From Helicobacter muridarum (GTDB taxonomy: Bacteria > Campylobacterota > Campylobacteria > Campylobacterales > Helicobacteraceae), in NCBI RefSeq assembly GCF_000765805.2, contig NZ_JRPD02000002.1, positions 1-64,000 on the forward strand: DNA of 64,000 nucleotides, in the 5' to 3' direction. Below the pieces are notes generated by a model that was not told the origin of the DNA, ran no database searches, and was given only the letters and a program-made list of their open reading frames with translations. A program made the translations under genes and the position numbers. Below, piece by piece: positions 26,515-36,874 of this stretch (its first letter is position 1; each line of letters begins with the position of its first letter).

Positions 26515-27060
26515 CTAGCCTCTCTTAGCTAGTTCCTCTTCATATAGCCTTGCAAAAACTAGCTCATACTCATCGCTACCTGCTATTAACTTCCTATTAT
26601 AGTTCTTCAATTTAGCTATCACAACATCATAAGCATCTTCTTGGAATCTCATATAATCTTGCACAGATTGCAACATTATATTTTTCACAGTATTTTCAGG
26701 AACATTACAAACAATACATTTTTCTTCTATAAATTCATCTAATATTTTGTGAGCTAACTGGCTATATCTTTCATTATAAGAAAGCAAAAAGCCTTGCTCC
26801 TTTGCAACTTGTTTTTTTATCATAGCAAAAAGTTGTTTTTCATTGATGTCACCCTCTTCAATTTCTTCTTGGTATTGTTCTAATATATCTCGAACCTTAT
26901 TTTCTATATTTGATTCTTGTTGTATATCATCTTTGATGATATTAGTAGCTAACCTATTAAGATTCTCTATAGTGGCAGCTATTTGTATACCTTGTGATTT
27001 GCTTAAATTAAGCACGATATGATTAGCAAGAAATTGGGCATGCTGGGGCTTTAATTTCAT
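26515..27060 (-). CDS. DUF507 family protein
   Basis: The 181-aa, mostly helical cytosolic protein has the DUF507 pattern: an N-terminal LKPQHAQFLANHIVLNLSKS, a middle acidic coil (EQYQEEIEEGDINEKQLFAMIKKQVAKEQ) and a C-terminal YMRFQEDAYDVVIAKLKNYNR. The family is found next to carA in Helicobacter. Function unknown. AGGAG lies about 6 bases before the ATG. It leads the DUF507-carA-peroxidase operon. Confidence 0.8.
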   Translation of the reverse strand: MKLKPQHAQFLANHIVLNLSKSQGIQIAATIENLNRLATNIIKDDIQQESNIENKVRDILEQYQEEIEEGDINEKQLFAMIKKQVAKEQGFLLSYNERYSQLAHKILDEFIEEKCIVCNVPENTVKNIMLQSVQDYMRFQEDAYDVVIAKLKNYNRKLIAGSDEYELVFARLYEEELAKRG

Positions 27061-27241
27061 AAATCACTCCTAAACCTAGAATCTAAATATTAAGTAGCGA
27101 TTCTACTAAAAAAATCATTAAAAAATTTGAATTCTTCCCAAAAAGCAAAGCCCTAATAGACTATATTTACATGCTTATAACATAATAATGCTCGTTTTGA
27201 TATAATCAAAAATATGATAAGCCCAACTAATAAGGAAAGTT

Positions 27242-28966
27242 ATGCGATTTTCAAGACTTTTTGCCCCTACAATAAAAGAGATTCCAAAAGATGCTGTGTT
27301 AAAGAGCCATATCTATCTACTTAGGGCGGGTTTTATACATCAAATAGGGAGCGGAATCTATAACTTCTTGCCGCTAGGACATATAGTGCTTAATAAAATA
27401 AAAACCATAATAAGAGAAGAAATGAATAGAGCCGGAGCAAATGAAATAACTATGGGATTTTTGACACCTGCCGCACTTTGGGAAAAAAGTGGGAGATATG
27501 CTCAATACTCTGAACTAGCAATATTTAAGGATAGAAAAGGGACGGAATTCGTGCTAGGACCAACACATGAAGAATGCGTTAGTGAAATTGCAAAAAACTA
27601 TATAAAAAGCTATAAGCAATTACCTATCAATCTCTATCAAGTGAATTTAAAGTTTCGTGATGAGACTAGACCTAGATTTGGATTGCTTCGAGCTAGAGAA
27701 TTTGTTATGAAAGATGCATACAGTTTTCATGCTACCAATGAATGTTTGAATAAAGAGTTTATAAACATGTATGAAACATATAGCAGAATCTTTACTAGGC
27801 TAGGACTTAATTTTAGAGTCGTAGAGGCTGATTCTGGTGCGATTGGAGGTAGCGGAAGCAAAGAGTTCATGGCTTTGAGTGAGTGTGGCGAAGATACGCT
27901 TGTGGTTTGTAAAAGTTGCGAATATTCTTCAAATATTGAAGCGGCAAAAAGACTACCAAAAACTTGTGATGATGTGCCTCCACAAACTAGTAACCCATAT
28001 CATAAATTCCCAACCCCAAATGTAAAAACCATAGATGATTTAAGTAAATTCTTCAATGTCAATACATTTTATTTAATCAAGGCTGTGGTGAAAAAAGTCT
28101 TACTAGAAGATTCAGAAGACATTGCTATATTATTTATGCGAGGTAAAGACAAACTAGAATCAACAAAAGCCCTAAATGCCCTAAAGGCAATAGATACCAA
28201 TGTGTTAGACATATTAGAAGCAGATAACGAATTCCTAGAAAAATACAATCTGCCTTCTGGTTCTATTGGACCAATACATATACGCAATATCACAAAATCA
28301 AGATTTATTGTATTTGACTCCGAGTTAAAAGATGGGGAAGACTTGATATGCGGAGCAAATGAGCATGAGCATCATTATGTAGGAGTGAATCTAAGCGAAT
28401 TTAAAGATTTATTCTACTATGACTTAGTTGAGGTGCAAGAGGGGGATAAATGTGTGAAATGTGGAGGGAATCTACAATATGTAAAGGGAATTGAAGTTGG
28501 ACACATATTTAAGTTAGGAACTAAATATTCAACTCCCCTGCAAGCTAACTTTTTAGATTCAAATGGAAAACCATCTCCGTTTATAATGGGTTGCTATGGC
28601 ATCGGTGCTACTCGTTTGCTATCAGCTATACTAGAGCAAAAAAGCGATGAACTTGGATGTATATGGGGAAATATTGCACCATTTAAGATTGTAATCATTA
28701 TTTCAAATATAAAAAATGAGCAAGAAGTAAAAAAAGCAGAAGAAATATATAATCATTGTATAGAATCAAATATTGAAGTTTTACTCGATGATAGGGACTT
28801 ACGATTTGGGACTAAAATAAAGGACTTTGAGCTAATTGGATTTAAATATGCCATTGTTGTAGGCAAAAAGCTTGCAGAAAATAAGATAGAAATCATAAAA
28901 AGAGATGGGTTAATAAAAAAAGAGTTTAACTACAATAAAATAATACAAGAAATAGCAGAACTTTAA
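27242..28966 (+). CDS. proS: Prolyl-tRNA synthetase (bacterial type)
   Basis: The 574-aa class II synthetase charges tRNA-Pro. Visible are motif 1 (LPLGHIVLNKIKTIIREEM), motif 2 (FRDETRPRFGLLRAREFVMKD) and motif 3 (GCYGIGATRLL). The bacterial insertion/editing domain lies between motifs 2 and 3 (about 225-400), and the C-terminal anticodon-binding domain (about 475-574) follows. Cys pairs (CKSC, CVKCG) at the insert edges are usual for this type. AAGGA lies 5-6 bases before ATG. Length is normal. Confidence 0.97.
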   Translation: MRFSRLFAPTIKEIPKDAVLKSHIYLLRAGFIHQIGSGIYNFLPLGHIVLNKIKTIIREEMNRAGANEITMGFLTPAALWEKSGRYAQYSELAIFKDRKGTEFVLGPTHEECVSEIAKNYIKSYKQLPINLYQVNLKFRDETRPRFGLLRAREFVMKDAYSFHATNECLNKEFINMYETYSRIFTRLGLNFRVVEADSGAIGGSGSKEFMALSECGEDTLVVCKSCEYSSNIEAAKRLPKTCDDVPPQTSNPYHKFPTPNVKTIDDLSKFFNVNTFYLIKAVVKKVLLEDSEDIAILFMRGKDKLESTKALNALKAIDTNVLDILEADNEFLEKYNLPSGSIGPIHIRNITKSRFIVFDSELKDGEDLICGANEHEHHYVGVNLSEFKDLFYYDLVEVQEGDKCVKCGGNLQYVKGIEVGHIFKLGTKYSTPLQANFLDSNGKPSPFIMGCYGIGATRLLSAILEQKSDELGCIWGNIAPFKIVIIISNIKNEQEVKKAEEIYNHCIESNIEVLLDDRDLRFGTKIKDFELIGFKYAIVVGKKLAENKIEIIKRDGLIKKEFNYNKIIQEIAEL

Positions 28967-29090
28967 ATAAATAAAAAAATATGTTTATTGCTTTCATGAT
29001 AAAAATATAAATAGGCGATTTCAAAAAATCTACATGAATTCTTACATTTTATAAATGCCTATAATATATCTTTTTGCTTTTTACTATTTA

Positions 29091-30611
29091 TTACCATATA
29101 TACTTGGCACCAATAGTAAATAAATGCAGCTGTCCAAATCCATCATGTGAAACTATGAAGCTTTTTCTATTGTCTTTTAGAGCCAAAGAATATGAAATAC
29201 CCAAATCTAGCGAATCTTTAAATAACTTCTTTCTATATCCAAGACCAAACATATAGGCATTAGCATCTGGGATACCAAATTCTCCTTGTGGGGCTGGTGT
29301 CTCATCATAGGCTATACTACCCATTAATTTATGGCTTTTTTTAGAATAAGTATAACCCAAACGATAAGCATTAGAATCTTTCCAACCATTGCCATATGCT
29401 ACTGCAGAGTAATCTGCCGCTCCTAGCATTTGTTCAGGATTAACAAAACTAGCTCCTGTTCCTTTTAAATTACTCTTATCAAAGACTTGATTAGAATAGC
29501 CAAACTCAAATATCTTTGCACTTCCCCAAAATGTCCTCTCATACACAAATTCTAATCTATGATTTCCAAAATCATTTGACACACCAATATTTAGAATCGG
29601 TGGTAAATCAGTAGCAAGGACTAAATCAGCATCCATTCTAATAAAACCCTCAACCTTAGTAAGTCCAGTGCCCTGATATACAAAGGAATTAGCTGATAGC
29701 CTGCCTTTTATATCCCAATGAACATTAGAGCGATAAGTAATAGCTATGGCTAGATTCTTAAAATAAGAAGATTCGCCCAGATCAAATAAAGCAAATGGCT
29801 TTATTGTTGTAGCTAGATTATATCCAAAGCCCCATGCAGATGCTCCAGATGTTTGATCAGCCTTAGTTGTGCCAAAAGAATTAATACTTCCTATTTTACC
29901 CATATTAATATTGATATTAAATGGCACATATAAAGTATTATTAAATTGTCCAAAGGTATATATAGCTCTAAACCCAGCTCCAAAAGCTATAAAGTCCTTC
30001 CAAGCAATGGATGCTACGGGATTAAGCTCAAGCATAGCGATGCTTACATCTTTTAAAAATCCTCCTCCTTGTCCTCCCCATTGCATAGATAAACCAGATG
30101 GTGTAGTAAATGAGAAGCCATAATTTGCCTTAAGATTAAAAGGTAAGGCTAAAGAGCGCGATTTAATAAAAATTTTTGGCACAGGTTGCAATGTTAACTT
30201 AGCATTACCAAGCACTCTTGAGTTACCACAAATATTATTGGGATTTGGATTCTTGCCACTCTTTTGAGATTGCCCATTAACTTCACAAAAATGTCCAGTA
30301 GCTGCTCCTGCTAAGCCAGAGCCCTTAACATTAATTCCCTTATCTCTATTTTCTGTATCAAAATTAAAGGCTGGGATAAGAATTAATGTTCCATTAATTT
30401 CAAATTCACTCTTACTGCTATCTGAAAAACTCATATTTGCAGGATTGTAATATGTAGAATCTGCCCCATAAGCTCCAGCAATGTAAGCAGAATTTAGAGC
30501 AGTTCCATTTAAGCTTTGCTCTGTTAAACGAAATCCGGAAGCTTCACACTGACTATATAAAATCAAACAATAACTTAATGGCACTGTTTTATTTTTTAAG
30601 AATTCAATCAT
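29091..30611 (-). CDS. FadL-type outer membrane transporter
   Basis: The 506-aa protein of the OMPP1/FadL/TodX family has a signal peptide (about 1-24, ending CEASG). The FadL N-terminal plug motif FRLTEQSLNGTALNSAYIAGA with YNPANMSF is clear. Barrel strands follow, and the end FTIGAKYIW has an aromatic C-terminus. Such channels take up fatty acids and other hydrophobic molecules by lateral diffusion. It is divergent from thiolase-scoA-scoB, so a shared role in uptake and breakdown of fatty or keto acids is likely. AAAGAG lies before the ATG. Confidence 0.88.
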   Translation of the reverse strand: MIEFLKNKTVPLSYCLILYSQCEASGFRLTEQSLNGTALNSAYIAGAYGADSTYYNPANMSFSDSSKSEFEINGTLILIPAFNFDTENRDKGINVKGSGLAGAATGHFCEVNGQSQKSGKNPNPNNICGNSRVLGNAKLTLQPVPKIFIKSRSLALPFNLKANYGFSFTTPSGLSMQWGGQGGGFLKDVSIAMLELNPVASIAWKDFIAFGAGFRAIYTFGQFNNTLYVPFNININMGKIGSINSFGTTKADQTSGASAWGFGYNLATTIKPFALFDLGESSYFKNLAIAITYRSNVHWDIKGRLSANSFVYQGTGLTKVEGFIRMDADLVLATDLPPILNIGVSNDFGNHRLEFVYERTFWGSAKIFEFGYSNQVFDKSNLKGTGASFVNPEQMLGAADYSAVAYGNGWKDSNAYRLGYTYSKKSHKLMGSIAYDETPAPQGEFGIPDANAYMFGLGYRKKLFKDSLDLGISYSLALKDNRKSFIVSHDGFGQLHLFTIGAKYIW

Positions 30612-30848
30612 AAATTACTCTTTTTTAACTAGTTTTATTTAAGAATGCAATATGCAATAATTATGTCTGCAAGCAAATAAATCAAGCAAGGCAGTATTTT
30701 ATAATAGATTCTCATTAAAATTACATAAATATGACATTTTCATTTTGTTACTAAATTGCAACAAACACAATAGACAAAAAACATCAATGTATAATCTCGC
30801 AAGAATAAAATAAATATTTAGTTATGATACGTCTCAAAAGGAGCAATA

Positions 30849-32045
30849 ATGCAAACATTAAAAGAAGTCGTTATAGTAGCAGCAAAGAGAACTCCAATAG
30901 GATCATTCTTAGGGAGTTTGAAGGATATTAAGGCATTAATTTTAGCAAGCACAGTGGCAAAAGCCATTATTGAGGAATTAAGGCTTGATCCCACATGTAT
31001 TAATAGTCTAATATTAGGTCAAGTATTGCAAAGCACTCAAGGGCAAAATCTCGCTAGACAAGTAGCATTACAATGCAATATGAGTGTGCAATCAAATGGA
31101 TATGTAATTAATGATGTATGTGGGTCTGGACTAAAAGCAGTAGAGTTAGCATACAATAGTATAGCACTAGGAGAAAATGAGATTGTCTTAGCTGGCGGTG
31201 TAGAAAATATGTCTCTAGCACCATTTGCATTGGAGAGAATTCGCTCTGGATATAGAATGGGAAATCAAACCTGTATAGATACAATGATACAAGATGGATT
31301 ATGGTGCGCTATTAATAATTATCATATGGGCATAACTGCAGAAAATATTGCAAAGCAATATAAAATTAGCAGGCAGGAACAAGACAGGTTTTCATTAGAT
31401 TCTCAAATAAAAGCTGGCAAAGCGATAAATGAAGGGACATTCAAAGATGAGGTTGTTCCATTAAGTATTCAAGAAAAAAAAGAACAAAGAATATTTGCCA
31501 TTGATGAATTTGTAAAATCAAATACAACAATAGAATCCTTGTCAAAACTAAAGCCAGCCTTTGACAAAGAAGGAAGCGTAACAGCTGGAAATTCCTCCGG
31601 AATAAATGATGGGGCAGCTATGCTTTTGCTTATGGATAAAAATAAAGCAAAAGAACTAGGTATGCCTATATTAGCTCAAATTAAAAACTTTGGAAATGTA
31701 GGGGTAGAACCAAGTATTATGGGAATTGGAGCTGCTTTTGCAGCAAAAACAGCTCTTCAGAGGGCTAAATTAAATATAAATGACATAGATTTGATAGAAG
31801 CAAATGAAGCTTTCGCATCACAAAGCATTGCAACTATTAGAGAGTTAGGACTTGATAACAACTTGGATAAGGTAAATATTCATGGTGGTGCTATTGCACT
31901 TGGACATCCAATTGGAGCAAGTGGGGCTAGAATCCTAACTACACTTATTTATGCAATGCGAAGGCAAAAAAAGAACTTAGGATTAGCCACTCTTTGCATA
32001 GGTGGTGGGCAAGGAATAAGCACCATTATTGAGATTAATGAATAA
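30849..32045 (+). CDS. atoB: Acetyl-CoA acetyltransferase (thiolase)
   Basis: The 398-aa thiolase cleaves acetoacetyl-CoA into two acetyl-CoA or makes it in reverse. The acyl-accepting Cys91 ([11 protein letters not shown]), the His of [17 protein letters not shown] and the base Cys of [11 protein letters not shown] are present. AAAAGGAG lies 5-6 bases before ATG. It heads the operon with scoA (14-base gap) and scoB, the same order as in H. pylori, allowing growth on or disposal of acetoacetate. A possible atoE transporter does not follow here. Cytosolic. Confidence 0.95.
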   Translation: MQTLKEVVIVAAKRTPIGSFLGSLKDIKALILASTVAKAIIEELRLDPTCINSLILGQVLQSTQGQNLARQVALQCNMSVQSNGYVINDVCGSGLKAVELAYNSIALGENEIVLAGGVENMSLAPFALERIRSGYRMGNQTCIDTMIQDGLWCAINNYHMGITAENIAKQYKISRQEQDRFSLDSQIKAGKAINEGTFKDEVVPLSIQEKKEQRIFAIDEFVKSNTTIESLSKLKPAFDKEGSVTAGNSSGINDGAAMLLLMDKNKAKELGMPILAQIKNFGNVGVEPSIMGIGAAFAAKTALQRAKLNINDIDLIEANEAFASQSIATIRELGLDNNLDKVNIHGGAIALGHPIGASGARILTTLIYAMRRQKKNLGLATLCIGGGQGISTIIEINE

Positions 32046-32059
32046 TTTAAGGAAATACT

Positions 32060-32749
32060 ATGAATAAGATTATTGATTCGCTAGAAATCGCTCTCAAAGA
32101 TGTAAAAAACGGGGATATATTGCTTGTAGGTGGATTTGGGTTATGTGGAATCCCAGAGCATTGCATTGCAGAAATAAAACGAATTGGAGTAAGAGATCTT
32201 ACTATTGTTAGCAATAACTGTGGGATTGATGATTGCGGGCTTGGTATTTTGCTTCAAAATAAACAGATTAAAAAGATTGTAGCTTCTTATGTGGGTGAGA
32301 ATAAACTTTTTGAACAACAATTCATAAACGGCGAAATAGAAGTAATTTTAACACCACAAGGTACATTAGCAGAGCAGCTTAGAGCAGGTGGAGCAGGCAT
32401 TGCGGCATTCTATACACCAACAGGTATTGGCACTGCCATAGCAGAAGGCAAGGAAACTAAGATATTTGATGGAAAGGAATATCTACTAGAGAAAGCTATA
32501 AAAGGCGATTTTGGATTAGTTAAAGCTAAAAAAGGCGATAAATATGGGAATCTAATATTCAATAAAACGGCTAGAAATTTTAATCCCTTATGTGCAATGG
32601 CAGCTAATGTAAGCATTGCTGAGGTAGAAGAAATAGTAGATGAAATAGAGCCAGATTCTATACATTTACCCGGTATATACATAGATTTTGTCTATTTGGG
32701 CAAGCAATATGAAAAACGCATAGAAAAAACTATTATAAGGGAGGGATAA
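32060..32749 (+). CDS. scoA: Succinyl-CoA:3-ketoacid CoA-transferase subunit A
   Basis: The 229-aa subunit A of SCOT/OXCT has the CoA-transferase signature [14 protein letters not shown] near residues 22-36, with [12 protein letters not shown] and [13 protein letters not shown]. With ScoB it moves CoA from succinyl-CoA to acetoacetate, giving acetoacetyl-CoA for the thiolase. AAGGA lies 8 bases before ATG. One base separates it from scoB, so the two are coupled. Confidence 0.95.
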   Translation: MNKIIDSLEIALKDVKNGDILLVGGFGLCGIPEHCIAEIKRIGVRDLTIVSNNCGIDDCGLGILLQNKQIKKIVASYVGENKLFEQQFINGEIEVILTPQGTLAEQLRAGGAGIAAFYTPTGIGTAIAEGKETKIFDGKEYLLEKAIKGDFGLVKAKKGDKYGNLIFNKTARNFNPLCAMAANVSIAEVEEIVDEIEPDSIHLPGIYIDFVYLGKQYEKRIEKTIIREG

Positions 32750-32750
32750 C

Positions 32751-33383
32751 ATGTCAAAAGAAATTATAGTCAAGCGAGCTACAAAAGAAGTTAAAAGCGG
32801 AATGTATATCAATCTAGGAATTGGGATTCCAACTCTTATAGCAAATGAAATTGATAAATTAGGATTAAATGTATTTCTGCATTCAGAAAATGGATTGCTA
32901 GGCATTGGGGCATATCCTAGTAAAGATGAAGTAGACCCTGATTTAATTAATGCGGGTAAAGAAACAGTTACAGCGATCAGGGGTGCTAGCTTCTTTGATA
33001 GTGCTGAATCTTTTGCAATGATTCGAGGCGGGCATATTGATTTGGCAATATTAGGTGGTATGGAAGTTTCACAGTATGGAGATTTAGCAAACTATATGAT
33101 CCCAAAAAAACTAGTAAAGGGCATGGGTGGAGCCATGGATCTAGTAAATGGCGCAAAAAAAATAGTAGTAGTAATGGAGCATGTTAATAAAAAAGGTGAA
33201 AGTAAAGTAAAGAAAAACTGTGGATTGCCTCTAACAGGCAAAAATGTAGTTAATCGATTAATAACCGAGCTTGGCGTTTTTGATTTCAAAAATGGGGAAA
33301 TGCAGCTTATAGAGTTACAACCAAATGTAACAATAGATGATGTTAAGTCCAATACGGAGGCTGAATTTAGAATCTGCTTGTAG
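32751..33383 (+). CDS. scoB: Succinyl-CoA:3-ketoacid CoA-transferase subunit B
   Basis: The 210-aa subunit B carries the catalytic Glu46 in [10 protein letters not shown], which forms the glutamyl-CoA thioester. The loops [14 protein letters not shown] and [15 protein letters not shown] are typical. GGGAGG lies 7 bases before the ATG within the end of scoA. It is the last gene of the operon, followed by about 390 non-coding bases. Confidence 0.95.
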   Translation: MSKEIIVKRATKEVKSGMYINLGIGIPTLIANEIDKLGLNVFLHSENGLLGIGAYPSKDEVDPDLINAGKETVTAIRGASFFDSAESFAMIRGGHIDLAILGGMEVSQYGDLANYMIPKKLVKGMGGAMDLVNGAKKIVVVMEHVNKKGESKVKKNCGLPLTGKNVVNRLITELGVFDFKNGEMQLIELQPNVTIDDVKSNTEAEFRICL

Positions 33384-33777
33384 CAAATATATGCCAAGTT
33401 GGATTAGATTATAGTCTTCATTACATAAATATATTTCAGCAAATATGGCTCACTGGGATATTAGCTTGGTTATAAGAGGATTATAAGGCTTTTATATATT
33501 TTTACATACTTAACAATAGGTGTAAATCTTAGCTATATCCGCTTGTATTGGCAATATCTTAGAAAGTAAAAAAACTTCCAATAAAATAAGCTTTCTGCTA
33601 GAATGCCTACATAAAACAAAATATTAGGATTATCTCTTAATAAACAAGATATATTTCTAAGCATACACAACACAGAATCTAACGTTTCATAAATACCAAT
33701 TTCATAACGAAAAATTGAGGCATAATAAATATATGTCTACACAAACAAATATTATATATAATTAGAAGTAATTGATA
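33384..33777. other. Gene-free stretch between scoB and the fliJ-like gene
   Basis: A convergent region of 394 AT-rich bases. Only frames of about ten codons exist. No hairpin with a T-tract, tRNA or repeat was found. Confidence 0.5.
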
Positions 33778-34194
33778 TTATTTAGCCCTAGCATGCAGCA
33801 TTATACTAGTTTCATCTAGTTGCTTATCCTCTATGTTTTTTAGATATGCATCTTTTTTGTTCTTGGCTTGATTATATACATAAATCATCTTTTCATGATT
33901 AAGGTGCGCTATGCGAATATTTTTCTTTATCGTCTCTTGCTCTTTTAGTAAAGTGGAAATTTGAGAACGTAAATCGTCTATTTTATATAAATAAGCATGT
34001 ATTCCCGCTCTACTCATCTGATAAGAAGCAAAATTACCAGAAACTGGCATTTCAATCGCTGAAATCTCTACATTGATTTTATCAATTTCTGAATGTAACC
34101 TCATAATCAAAGCTTGATTATTTGCAAGACTACGTTCATGCTCTAGTAGCTTTTGCTTGGCTATTTTTATAAGACTAATAAGCTTTATTTCCAT
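33778..34194 (-). CDS. FliJ-like coiled-coil protein (HP0256-type)
   Basis: The 138-aa protein is almost wholly helical, with two long coiled-coil stretches (LEHERSLANNQALIMRLHSEIDKINVEI and LRSQISTLLKEQETIKKN). It has a short basic N-terminus LISLIKIAKQKLLEHE and the C-terminal tail LDETSIMLHARAK. Layout and tail resemble the FliJ homologue HP0256 of H. pylori (ending DEFSVMLFNR), which affects motility and the flagellar export gate. AGGAT lies 8 bases before ATG. It lies 57 bases downstream of the chemoreceptor gene, fitting a chemotaxis/motility operon. Confidence 0.6.
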   Translation of the reverse strand: MEIKLISLIKIAKQKLLEHERSLANNQALIMRLHSEIDKINVEISAIEMPVSGNFASYQMSRAGIHAYLYKIDDLRSQISTLLKEQETIKKNIRIAHLNHEKMIYVYNQAKNKKDAYLKNIEDKQLDETSIMLHARAK

Positions 34195-34251
34195 TAATTT
34201 TTATCCTAATTTACTATTTTGCTAAGTTTGGATTTAGTAAATATACTATAC

Positions 34252-35571
34252 TTATGGTATTTTTTTCTTACCATTTGATTGCATATCTATTAAAGCACTT
34301 AACTCTTTGTTCTTCTCACCCAGCATATTATCGATTTCACACACAACACCCCTAGTAGATTCCTCAAATATTTTAATATGATCATCAATAAAGTTTTTAT
34401 CAATAGGCTTATTCTCTCGTATAATTTTTGCAATAAGATTAGCATTAGAATGAACAGATATATGTTCATTCTCTAATGCCTTATAACCACTAGTATTACG
34501 GAAATTAATATATCCATCTCCCTCGTAATACCATTTACCAAGTCGACAACTCTTATGATCTGTTATATCGAATTCATTAGATGTTCCAAGCATGAACAAA
34601 TAAAGATTGTTCTTATATATAATATGATCTAACTTAGCCAACGAACAGAATACTATATTATTAACTATATCTAATGTTATTTTGGAAGTATCCGAACCAA
34701 GCGAGAGACTCTTCATCATTTTAACCATTTCGTTAACATTATCCTTCATACTAACAGTTAATGTATTAATTTCTTCTACATTGTTGTTAATATCATTACT
34801 TTCTTGTTGCATTGACTTTATCACTATTGCTATATCTTTTGTAGCCCTTTGAGTTTTTTCTGCAAGCTTTCTAACCTCATCTGCCACAACAGCAAAACCA
34901 CGTCCATGCTTACCAGCCCTTGCTGCTTCTATTGCTGCATTAAGTGCCAACAAATTTGTCTGCTCTGCTATATCTTCGATAAAAGACACAACACTTACAA
35001 TTTCGTTACTTCGAACACCTAAAGATTGCGATAAGGATTGTGCTTGTTGCATTTTATCGCACAATTCCTCAATGCTGTGCATAGATTTATCACTAACTTG
35101 CAATCCTTTTGACGAAATATATAAATCTTGATTGATATTATCGATAATATTGGTTAGCTTGTTAAAAATATCAATAAAAGATTCACGTGTTGCTCCAAGC
35201 CCAACCTTTAGTGAATTATGATGCATAGAAGTAATATCAAATCCTTCTGCATTATTGTCACGTAAATTATATTCAGAGAGAAAATATATATCTAAGGAAT
35301 CCATTTTTTTATATTCTACGATAAATGTGCTTCCATCGATGTCAATAGTTTTAACAGACTGACTAAGCTTTGAAATGCTATTATTTAGCCTTTGTAATTC
35401 TTGTGCTTTGTTGTTTGTAAAGATTACCTCCTGATTATTTAAGACTACAACAGCTTTATCTGTGCAAAAAGAGCTTAATTGTTTATAGAAATTAACTTCT
35501 TCTTGTAGTTTTACAATCTCCTTTTCTTTTTTTGCCAATTCTTCTTTGACATTTCCAATTCGACTAAACAT
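34252..35571 (-). CDS. tlpD: Cytosolic chemoreceptor of TlpD type with CZB domain
   Basis: The 439-aa methyl-accepting protein has no membrane segment. An N-terminal coiled coil (about 8-35) and a PAS-like small domain (about 36-110) precede the signalling hairpin [40 protein letters not shown] (positions near 197-236). A C-terminal CZB zinc-binding domain (about 312-380) has the His of LDHIIYK, the Cys of [14 protein letters not shown] and later His of NEHISVH. TlpD of H. pylori has this design and senses oxidative or energy stress and hypochlorous acid. AAGGA lies 6 bases before ATG. It interacts with CheW and CheA, not in the window. Confidence 0.85.
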   Translation of the reverse strand: MFSRIGNVKEELAKKEKEIVKLQEEVNFYKQLSSFCTDKAVVVLNNQEVIFTNNKAQELQRLNNSISKLSQSVKTIDIDGSTFIVEYKKMDSLDIYFLSEYNLRDNNAEGFDITSMHHNSLKVGLGATRESFIDIFNKLTNIIDNINQDLYISSKGLQVSDKSMHSIEELCDKMQQAQSLSQSLGVRSNEIVSVVSFIEDIAEQTNLLALNAAIEAARAGKHGRGFAVVADEVRKLAEKTQRATKDIAIVIKSMQQESNDINNNVEEINTLTVSMKDNVNEMVKMMKSLSLGSDTSKITLDIVNNIVFCSLAKLDHIIYKNNLYLFMLGTSNEFDITDHKSCRLGKWYYEGDGYINFRNTSGYKALENEHISVHSNANLIAKIIRENKPIDKNFIDDHIKIFEESTRGVVCEIDNMLGEKNKELSALIDMQSNGKKKIP

Positions 35572-35747
35572 TGTAATCCTTATGTAATTCTTGGGTGTAG
35601 TAATTATACTATAATTTGAATATTTACAATAATTGCGTTAAAAACATTATTTATTAATAAAAAAATAACGATTTAGCAAAATTCGTAAATAATTACTACT
35701 TTTGCCATTAAATTGAGAAAATGCATATTTACTTGGACTTTTTTAAC

Positions 35748-35790
35748 TATAATTTAACTATAATTATTTTATCAATAATAATAATATTTA
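35748..35790 (+). promoter_or_regulatory. fur promoter region with candidate Fur box
   Basis: Two TATAAT hexamers lie at 35748-35753 and 35759-35764. A 7-1-7 sequence TAATAAT-A-ATATTTA lies at 35776-35790, close to the H. pylori Fur consensus TAATAAT-N-ATTATTA with two mismatches. Autoregulation of fur is known in H. pylori, so the match is plausible, though the region is very AT-rich. Confidence 0.4.
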
Positions 35791-35814
35791 ACTTTAATCT
35801 TGGAGATTCGTAAT

Positions 35815-36294
35815 ATGGATAAGACAATTGCAAAAAGACTTGAAACCTTAGATTCAATACTTACAAGACTTAGAAATTCTATTAAAAAAAATGGGCTTAA
35901 AAACTCTAAGCAAAGAGAAGAAATCATAGGAGTATTATACAAGAGCGGAACACATCTAAGCCCTGAAGAGATCGCCAACCAACTGCGACTAAAAGATAAA
36001 AACACTAGTATATCATCTGTATATAGAATCTTAAGCTTTCTAGAAAAAGAAAAATTCATTACAGCACTTGAGGCAGATAAAACAGGAAGACGATATGAAA
36101 TAGCAGCTAAAGCCCATCATGATCATATTATATGCCTTAATTGCGGTATAATTATTGAATTTGTGGATTCAGATATAGAGCAACTCCAAATTAATATAGC
36201 CGAGAAATTTGATACACAGTTAATCAGTCATGATATGAGATTATTTGTACTTTGCAGTAAATGTAAGGATAAAGCTGAAGAAACCAATGGTTAG
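35815..36294 (+). CDS. fur: Ferric uptake regulator Fur
   Basis: The 159-aa winged-helix metalloregulator matches H. pylori Fur over its length (LRNSIKKNGLKNSKQREEI, SGTHLSPEEIA, SSVYRILSFLEKE). Metal ligands include the HHDH motif (AKAHHDHIICLNCG) and the Cys pairs CLNC and CSKC. I prefer ATG 35815 with GGAG 9 bases upstream over the in-frame TTG at 35800. Fur controls iron uptake, storage and oxidative defence genes in both iron-bound and apo forms in this genus. Its stop overlaps the start of the next gene. Confidence 0.95.
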   Translation: MDKTIAKRLETLDSILTRLRNSIKKNGLKNSKQREEIIGVLYKSGTHLSPEEIANQLRLKDKNTSISSVYRILSFLEKEKFITALEADKTGRRYEIAAKAHHDHIICLNCGIIIEFVDSDIEQLQINIAEKFDTQLISHDMRLFVLCSKCKDKAEETNG

Positions 36295-36874
36295 AATATT
36301 AATTCAAAGGCTTGGATATTATTTATTACAAAAAGGCGAAAATGTAGCCTACTTGATTATATTTTTATTCTTTTGTTGTGTTATAACATATATATCACTA
36401 ATTGAATATCAAGAACAAGAATCTCCTCAGTACTATCACACTAATATAGAAAACACACGTAAAGAAATCCTTGAACTCTTTAGAAAATATGAACTAAAGA
36501 GCAAATGCAAAAAAGAATTATGCCTAAGACCAGAAATACAAGAATTAACAAAACTAAATCGACATATAGAAATAAGCCAAAAACTTATACAAAAAATACA
36601 AGCAAAACCTAGTAATGCAATATATGCTATGCACTTTATATGTAAAAATATAAACTGCTATAACTTCATAAGAGATATTGAGATAATTCCCAATATATTT
36701 ATACTTAAAGCACAAAGTTTTGACACTGAAATCATAAAGCAAAGCGATGCAAACCATACAGATTCTAGAACAATGTTAAGCGATAAAATTAACAGTTCTA
36801 AACTACAATGGAATCAGCAAATTTTACTTTTATTTGAACTGCAGCAAATAAGTAGAGAGCAGTATGCCAAATAA
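36287..36874 (+). CDS. Membrane-anchored protein of unknown function
   Basis: The protein has 195 aa from the ATG overlapping the fur stop (AATGGTTAG). One membrane helix (about 19-38, NVAYLIIFLFFCCVITYISL) is followed by a periplasmic coiled-coil-like region and two Cys pairs (CKKELC and CKNINC). The end overlaps the next gene. The design of one anchor, a helical stalk and a small domain, paired with a second anchored protein, recalls PilN/PilO-type or Campylobacter CtsX-type alignment proteins. I do not recognise the family with certainty. Confidence 0.55.
   Translation: MVRILIQRLGYYLLQKGENVAYLIIFLFFCCVITYISLIEYQEQESPQYYHTNIENTRKEILELFRKYELKSKCKKELCLRPEIQELTKLNRHIEISQKLIQKIQAKPSNAIYAMHFICKNINCYNFIRDIEIIPNIFILKAQSFDTEIIKQSDANHTDSRTMLSDKINSSKLQWNQQILLLFELQQISREQYAK

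Noticed and set aside
33384-33777. A small gene or RNA in the gap after scoB
   Set aside because: Only frames of about ten codons exist and no convincing fold, promoter or terminator could be pointed out by eye.
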